Source of the DNA: Hyphomonas sp.
Lineage (GTDB): Bacteria > Pseudomonadota > Alphaproteobacteria > Caulobacterales > Hyphomonadaceae
Length of the DNA stretch: 64,000 bases
Assembly (NCBI RefSeq): GCF_017792385.1
Contig: NZ_CP051230.1
Coordinates: forward strand, 3,472,001 to 3,536,000
Direction of reading: 5' to 3'
Shown here: in pieces, positions 61,154-64,000 of the stretch
How the letters are laid out: each line of letters opens with the position of its first letter
Numbering within the stretch: the first letter of the stretch is position 1
Position numbers and translations under genes: made by a program
Notes under the pieces: model-generated
What the model was told of the DNA's origin: nothing
The model's input: the letters and a program-made list of their open reading frames with translations, nothing else
Database searches by the model: none

Positions 61154-61807
61154 TCAGAAGACAAATGCCTTCTTGCGGTCGAATGCTGCGAATTTGGGCG
61201 GGACCGCATCGAATCCCTCGCGCGCCGAGACGGTGTCACCGGCGCGGGTGAACAGCTTGCCCCGGCCCATGCCTTCGGCGTCCTCGGTGACGACGGCCAG
61301 CCGGCCGGCTTCCGCGAGTTGCTCCTTCCAGGCGTCGGGAACCGTCTGGACCATGCCGCAGACATAGATGACGTCAAACGGCGCCTGGTCCGGCAGGCCG
61401 GCTGACAGATCCCCGGCGACGGCGACGGCCTGATCGATGCCTAACGTCGTGAACCGGTCCGACATGGCATCGACGCGGGATTCGTCATCTTCCAAGGCGA
61501 TAACGGTTTCCGCGAGATGGCTGATCAGCGCGGCCTCGTATCCCGTACCGGCCCCGATCACCAGAACGATGTCGGAGGGGGTGATGCCTGCCAGCTTGAC
61601 CAGCTTGCCCGTATCGCGCGGCGTCCACAGGGCGCGGCCTTCGGAGGTCTCGATTTCGAGTTCGGAATAGGCCACCGATTTGCGCGAGGCAGGAACGAAG
61701 GCTTCGCGGGGAGTCTTCAGGAAGGCCGAGACGATTTCCGGGTCTGAGACGTCATTCGGCCGAATCTGTGTGTCGACCATGATCTCACGGGCTTTGTCGA
61801 AATTCAT
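61154..61807 (-). CDS. Protein-L-isoaspartate O-methyltransferase-like protein
   Basis: A 217-residue SAM-dependent methyltransferase of the PCMT family: MVDTQIRPNDVSDPEIVSAF, REAFVP, the SAM loop IVLVIGAGTGYEAALISHLA, VIALEDD and a late FDVIYVCGMVQTVPDAW. The usual active-site segment with the catalytic Ser (TISQP type) reads LWTPRDTGKLVKLAG, so repair activity is uncertain. This divergent form beside tolC is common in alphaproteobacteria. Transcription runs from here into tolC. Confidence 0.85.
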   Translation of the reverse strand: MNFDKAREIMVDTQIRPNDVSDPEIVSAFLKTPREAFVPASRKSVAYSELEIETSEGRALWTPRDTGKLVKLAGITPSDIVLVIGAGTGYEAALISHLAETVIALEDDESRVDAMSDRFTTLGIDQAVAVAGDLSAGLPDQAPFDVIYVCGMVQTVPDAWKEQLAEAGRLAVVTEDAEGMGRGKLFTRAGDTVSAREGFDAVPPKFAAFDRKKAFVF

Positions 61808-61953
61808 CGCGGTTCCCTCTCGGGCTTGTTTCTGGCTGTAGCGTGCCCTTTATCATGGGTTTTCAGGGGCGCAATGCGCGATAAACGCACGTTGCCTGAA
61901 AAGGACAGATTGCAAGCGGCGAAGTTCGTTGCTAGTGACGCGCCTTCTGGAGC

Positions 61954-62027
61954 GGCTCTGTGGCGGAGTGGTGACGCAGCGGATTGCAAATCCGTGTACG
62001 CCGGTTCGATTCCGGCCGGAGCCTCCA
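61954..62027 (+). tRNA. tRNA-Cys (anticodon GCA)
   Basis: Cloverleaf of 74 nt: acceptor GGCTCTG pairs with CGGAGCC with one G-U, anticodon loop ATTGCAAAT gives GCA, T arm CCGGTTCGATTCCGG, discriminator U73 as is typical for tRNA-Cys, and encoded CCA (62025-62027). Confidence 0.97.
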
Positions 62028-62186
62028 GTTTCCCCTTTCCTGCACATCTCACCATGTCGGCGGCGCTTCCGCCGCGAGGACGCGATCTGTCCAACCCCAT
62101 GATTTCCCAAAGGTAAATCGGAAAATGCGAATTTTCACGCCCGCATTCGCAAACCGTTTACAGCCCGTTAACCAATTTCGGGGATT

Positions 62187-62264
62187 GTGATCGTGTCTTC
62201 TCTTGGAGACACCCACCATCACCCAACGCCTCGGCGGGAGCTTCAAGTCTCCCGCCTTTTTTTT
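62187..62264 (+). ncRNA. Candidate small RNA or leader ending in an intrinsic terminator
   Basis: Between tRNA-Cys and tRNA-Asn the plus strand holds two stacked helices (62187-62191 with 62218-62222, and 62193-62198 with 62207-62212), then a perfect 8-bp hairpin (62233-62240 with 62249-62256) and eight T. No open reading frame of note ends here, so the terminator must belong to a short untranslated transcript or to the tRNA-Cys transcript. No clear promoter was recognised. Family unknown. Confidence 0.45.
62233..62264 (+). terminator. Strong rho-independent terminator
   Basis: GGCGGGAG pairs with CTCCCGCC around an 8-nt loop, followed by eight consecutive T (62257-62264). It is the clearest terminator on the plus strand in this window and lies 85 nt before tRNA-Asn. 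Confidence 0.9.
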
Positions 62265-62349
62265 GCGAAAAGTGCAAGTTTTTGTCAGTCGGCAGCATGT
62301 GGGGGCTTGAACGGGTTTTCGGGTCTGCTATTCACCCGTCTTCAGCTGT

Positions 62350-62425
62350 TCCGCGATAGCTCAGTTGGTAGAGCAGGCGACTGTTAATCGCCCGGTCGTA
62401 GGTTCGAGTCCTACTCGCGGAGCCA
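62350..62425 (+). tRNA. tRNA-Asn (anticodon GUU)
   Basis: Cloverleaf of 76 nt: acceptor TCCGCGA pairs with TCGCGGA, D arm AGCTCAGTTGGTAGAGC, anticodon loop CTGTTAA gives GUU, T arm AGGTTCGAGTCCT, discriminator G and encoded CCA (62423-62425). tRNA-Asn is a substrate for the TGT enzyme encoded at 32.3 kb. Confidence 0.97.
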
Positions 62426-62505
62426 CCTTCCCTTCCATCGAAATCCCCACTGAATCGGGCGCGATGCCGTATCGATGTTCGGGCCGCTTACGCAAACTGG
62501 TCCGG

Positions 62506-63096
62506 CTAGCCGAACACCCGTTCCCAGATACGGATAACGAGGAAGCAGCTGCCGATCAGGCCCAGTCCGGCAAGGAACAGGACGAATCCGTCCCGCGCCG
62601 TCAGCGCCAACCCGAACAGGAGCACGGTCAGGCCCGGAAGTACCGGTCCGAACGGGACCAGCCCCAGAGGGAAGGACACGAGCGCCGCTGCGATGCAGAC
62701 AATGGCGACCAGCTGAACGAAGGGCGGCTCGGTCAGGAATGTCAGGCGGGGCTTCAGGAAGCGGTCGACCTGGCAGACATAGGGGTGCGCCTGTCGCAGA
62801 CCCTCCATCAGGGCGCCGCGCGGAAACTCGAATCGCAGGATGCGGCCTGGCACCCAGGGGTGCTTCTTGCCGAAAACAATCTGCCCCGCGATCAGCAGGA
62901 TGATGAGGGCCACCAGCCAGTTTGCGCCGGGAATGATGGTCAACGGGCTGATAGAAACGAATCCCAGAAGCAGGAGCAGCGGCCCGTAGGAGCGGCGGCC
63001 CACGGCGTCCAGCATGGCGCCGACGCTGACCTTCTCACCGGACGTGCTTTCCTGAAGGCTGTCCAGCAGCGATCCCAGATTGTGCACGGTCTTCAT
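62506..63096 (-). CDS. ExoD-family membrane protein
   Basis: A 196-residue protein related to Rhizobium ExoD, which is needed for exopolysaccharide production and alkaline growth. It shows a cytoplasmic lead (LGSLLDSLQESTSGEKVSVG), AVGRRSYGPLLLLLGFVSIS, PWVPGRILRFEFPRG and four or five membrane helices towards the C-terminus. The biochemical function is unknown. ATG 63096 overlaps the sdaA stop (TGATG), so it is co-translated with sdaA; a GTG at 63102 is also open. Confidence 0.87.
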   Translation of the reverse strand: MKTVHNLGSLLDSLQESTSGEKVSVGAMLDAVGRRSYGPLLLLLGFVSISPLTIIPGANWLVALIILLIAGQIVFGKKHPWVPGRILRFEFPRGALMEGLRQAHPYVCQVDRFLKPRLTFLTEPPFVQLVAIVCIAAALVSFPLGLVPFGPVLPGLTVLLFGLALTARDGFVLFLAGLGLIGSCFLVIRIWERVFG

Positions 63097-64000
63097 CAGC
63101 ACTCCACCACGTTCACGGCCAAGCCCCCCTGACTTGTCTCCTTGTATTTAGAAGACATGTCGAGCCCGGTCTGCCGCATGGTTTCGATGACCTGGTCGAG
63201 AGACACATGCGTGTGCCCCATGGAATGCAGCGCCAGGCGCGCCGCGTTGACGGCCTTCACGGCGCCAATGGCGTTGCGTTCAATGCAGGGAATCTGGACG
63301 AGCCCACCGACGGGATCACAGGTCAGCCCCAGATTGTGCTCCATGCCGATCTCGGCAGCATTGGCAACCTGTTGGGGGCTCGCACCCCAGACGGCTGCGA
63401 GGCCACCGGCCGCCATGGAACAGGCCACGCCGACCTCTCCCTGACAGCCCATCTCGGCCCCGGAAATCGAGGCCCTCTGCTTGTAGAGAATTCCGATCGC
63501 GCCGGCTGTCAGAAGAAAGCGCCGCATGCGGGGCACGGCGTCCTCGGCATCGGAGCAATAGTGCCGGATCACCGCCGGAATGATGCCGGCAGCCCCATTT
63601 GTCGGCGCGGTCACGACGCGTCCGCCAGCAGCATTTTCCTCGTTTACGGCCATGGCGTAGACATTCAGCCAGTCGAACAGCTGCTCTCGCTCGTTCGACC
63701 CGGCATCCTTCGCCAGCTTTTCCCAGAGCGCGGCAGCGCGGCGGCGCACCTTCAGCCGCCCCGGCAGAACTCCGGTCTGTGCAAGGCCCCGATCGATGCA
63801 GCCCCGCATCACGTCCGCAATCCGGTCGAGTGCAGCAAGCGTGGCTTCGCGCGACCGCAAGGCGTCTTCATTCCGCAGCACCAATTCCTCAATCGCGATG
63901 CCGTCTGATTCACACATGGAAATCAGTTCGGCTGCAGACGCGAAGGCATACGGCACCTGCACGCTGGACGGGACAAGATCGTCTTCCAGCGGCTTTTCGA
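63096..64000 (-). CDS. sdaA: L-serine dehydratase (iron-sulfur type), 5' truncated by the window
   Basis: Converts L-serine to pyruvate and ammonia with a [4Fe-4S] cluster. The frame runs off the right edge; about 300 C-terminal residues of the expected 450-460 are visible. The alpha domain shows PYAFASAAELISMCES, AVNEENAAGGRVVTAPTNGA, PAVIRHYC, GAEMGCQGEVGVACSMAAGG (cluster cysteines) and GLTCDPVGGLVQIPCIERN. The stop overlaps the exoD-like start. Confidence 0.95.
   Translation of the reverse strand, partial: EKPLEDDLVPSSVQVPYAFASAAELISMCESDGIAIEELVLRNEDALRSREATLAALDRIADVMRGCIDRGLAQTGVLPGRLKVRRRAAALWEKLAKDAGSNEREQLFDWLNVYAMAVNEENAAGGRVVTAPTNGAAGIIPAVIRHYCSDAEDAVPRMRRFLLTAGAIGILYKQRASISGAEMGCQGEVGVACSMAAGGLAAVWGASPQQVANAAEIGMEHNLGLTCDPVGGLVQIPCIERNAIGAVKAVNAARLALHSMGHTHVSLDQVIETMRQTGLDMSSKYKETSQGGLAVNVVEC

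Noticed and set aside
31410..62425. Integration sites at the three tRNA genes
   Set aside because: No integrase, direct repeat of a tRNA 3' end or phage-like gene was seen near tRNA-Lys, tRNA-Cys or tRNA-Asn.
1..64000. CRISPR array, rRNA genes, insertion sequences
   Set aside because: No regularly spaced repeats, no rRNA-like stretch and no transposase or terminal inverted repeats with target duplications were found while reading.

Overview
The window reads as chromosomal DNA of a stalked or budding alphaproteobacterium, most likely in the Hyphomonadaceae/Caulobacterales. The evidence is a GC-rich sequence, the cell-polarity proteins MipZ and PopZ, a Caulobacter-type cpa/tad pilus locus, TTAA-type motifs resembling CtrA boxes, and gene neighbourhoods such as valS-popZ-tolC-pcm and mipZ-panC. 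I saw no phage genes, transposases, integrases, CRISPR arrays or rRNA. Three tRNA genes (Lys-UUU, Cys-GCA, Asn-GUU) all encode their CCA ends.

Layout. 1-8.3 kb is a plus-strand housekeeping run: a divergent dihydroorotase (5' end cut by the window), plsY, dprA, lptD, surA, pdxA, rsmA. It meets katG, hppA, thiL and accA on the minus strand, with clear terminators after katG and hppA. 15.1-22.1 kb is a minus-strand cpaB-cpaC-small lipoprotein-cpaE-cpaF-tadB-tadC pilus operon with no prepilin or prepilin peptidase in view. 22.3-25.8 kb holds a threonine dehydratase, galU, two small unknown genes and an SDR. 25.8-28.7 kb is the three-subunit transhydrogenase pntAA-pntAB-pntB. It converges on a folP-folB-folK operon. 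31-38 kb holds tRNA-Lys, a lipoprotein, tgt with an incomplete zinc site, a COG3618-type amidohydrolase, mipZ plus an unknown gene, panC and hisC.

38-51.5 kb is the only clearly accessory-looking region: a xylan and xylose utilisation island. Three exported enzymes with lipoprotein-type signal peptides (GH10 xylanase, GH43 beta-xylosidase, GH3 beta-glucosidase-like) and an MFS sugar importer feed an aldose epimerase, xylose isomerase and xylulokinase. This is the isomerase route, not the Weimberg route known from Caulobacter. Two LacI-type repressors lie inside the cluster. An identical 16-bp near-palindrome sits in both divergent promoter regions (xylB/galM and GH10/GH43), about 57 nt from three start codons. 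A different perfect 14-bp palindrome overlaps a TTGACA box upstream of the transporter.

51.7-64 kb returns to core genes: two poorly known proteins, ilvD, an isoaspartyl peptidase, valS, popZ, tolC and a pcm-like methyltransferase. These are followed by tRNA-Cys, a structured terminator-ended stretch that may be a small RNA, tRNA-Asn, an exoD-like gene and sdaA (its 5' end beyond the window). I found no wholly novel multi-gene system. The best leads are the two-operator xylan regulon, the catalytically odd dihydroorotase and TGT, the minimal CpaD-position lipoprotein, the possible CtrA boxes, and the small RNA candidate.
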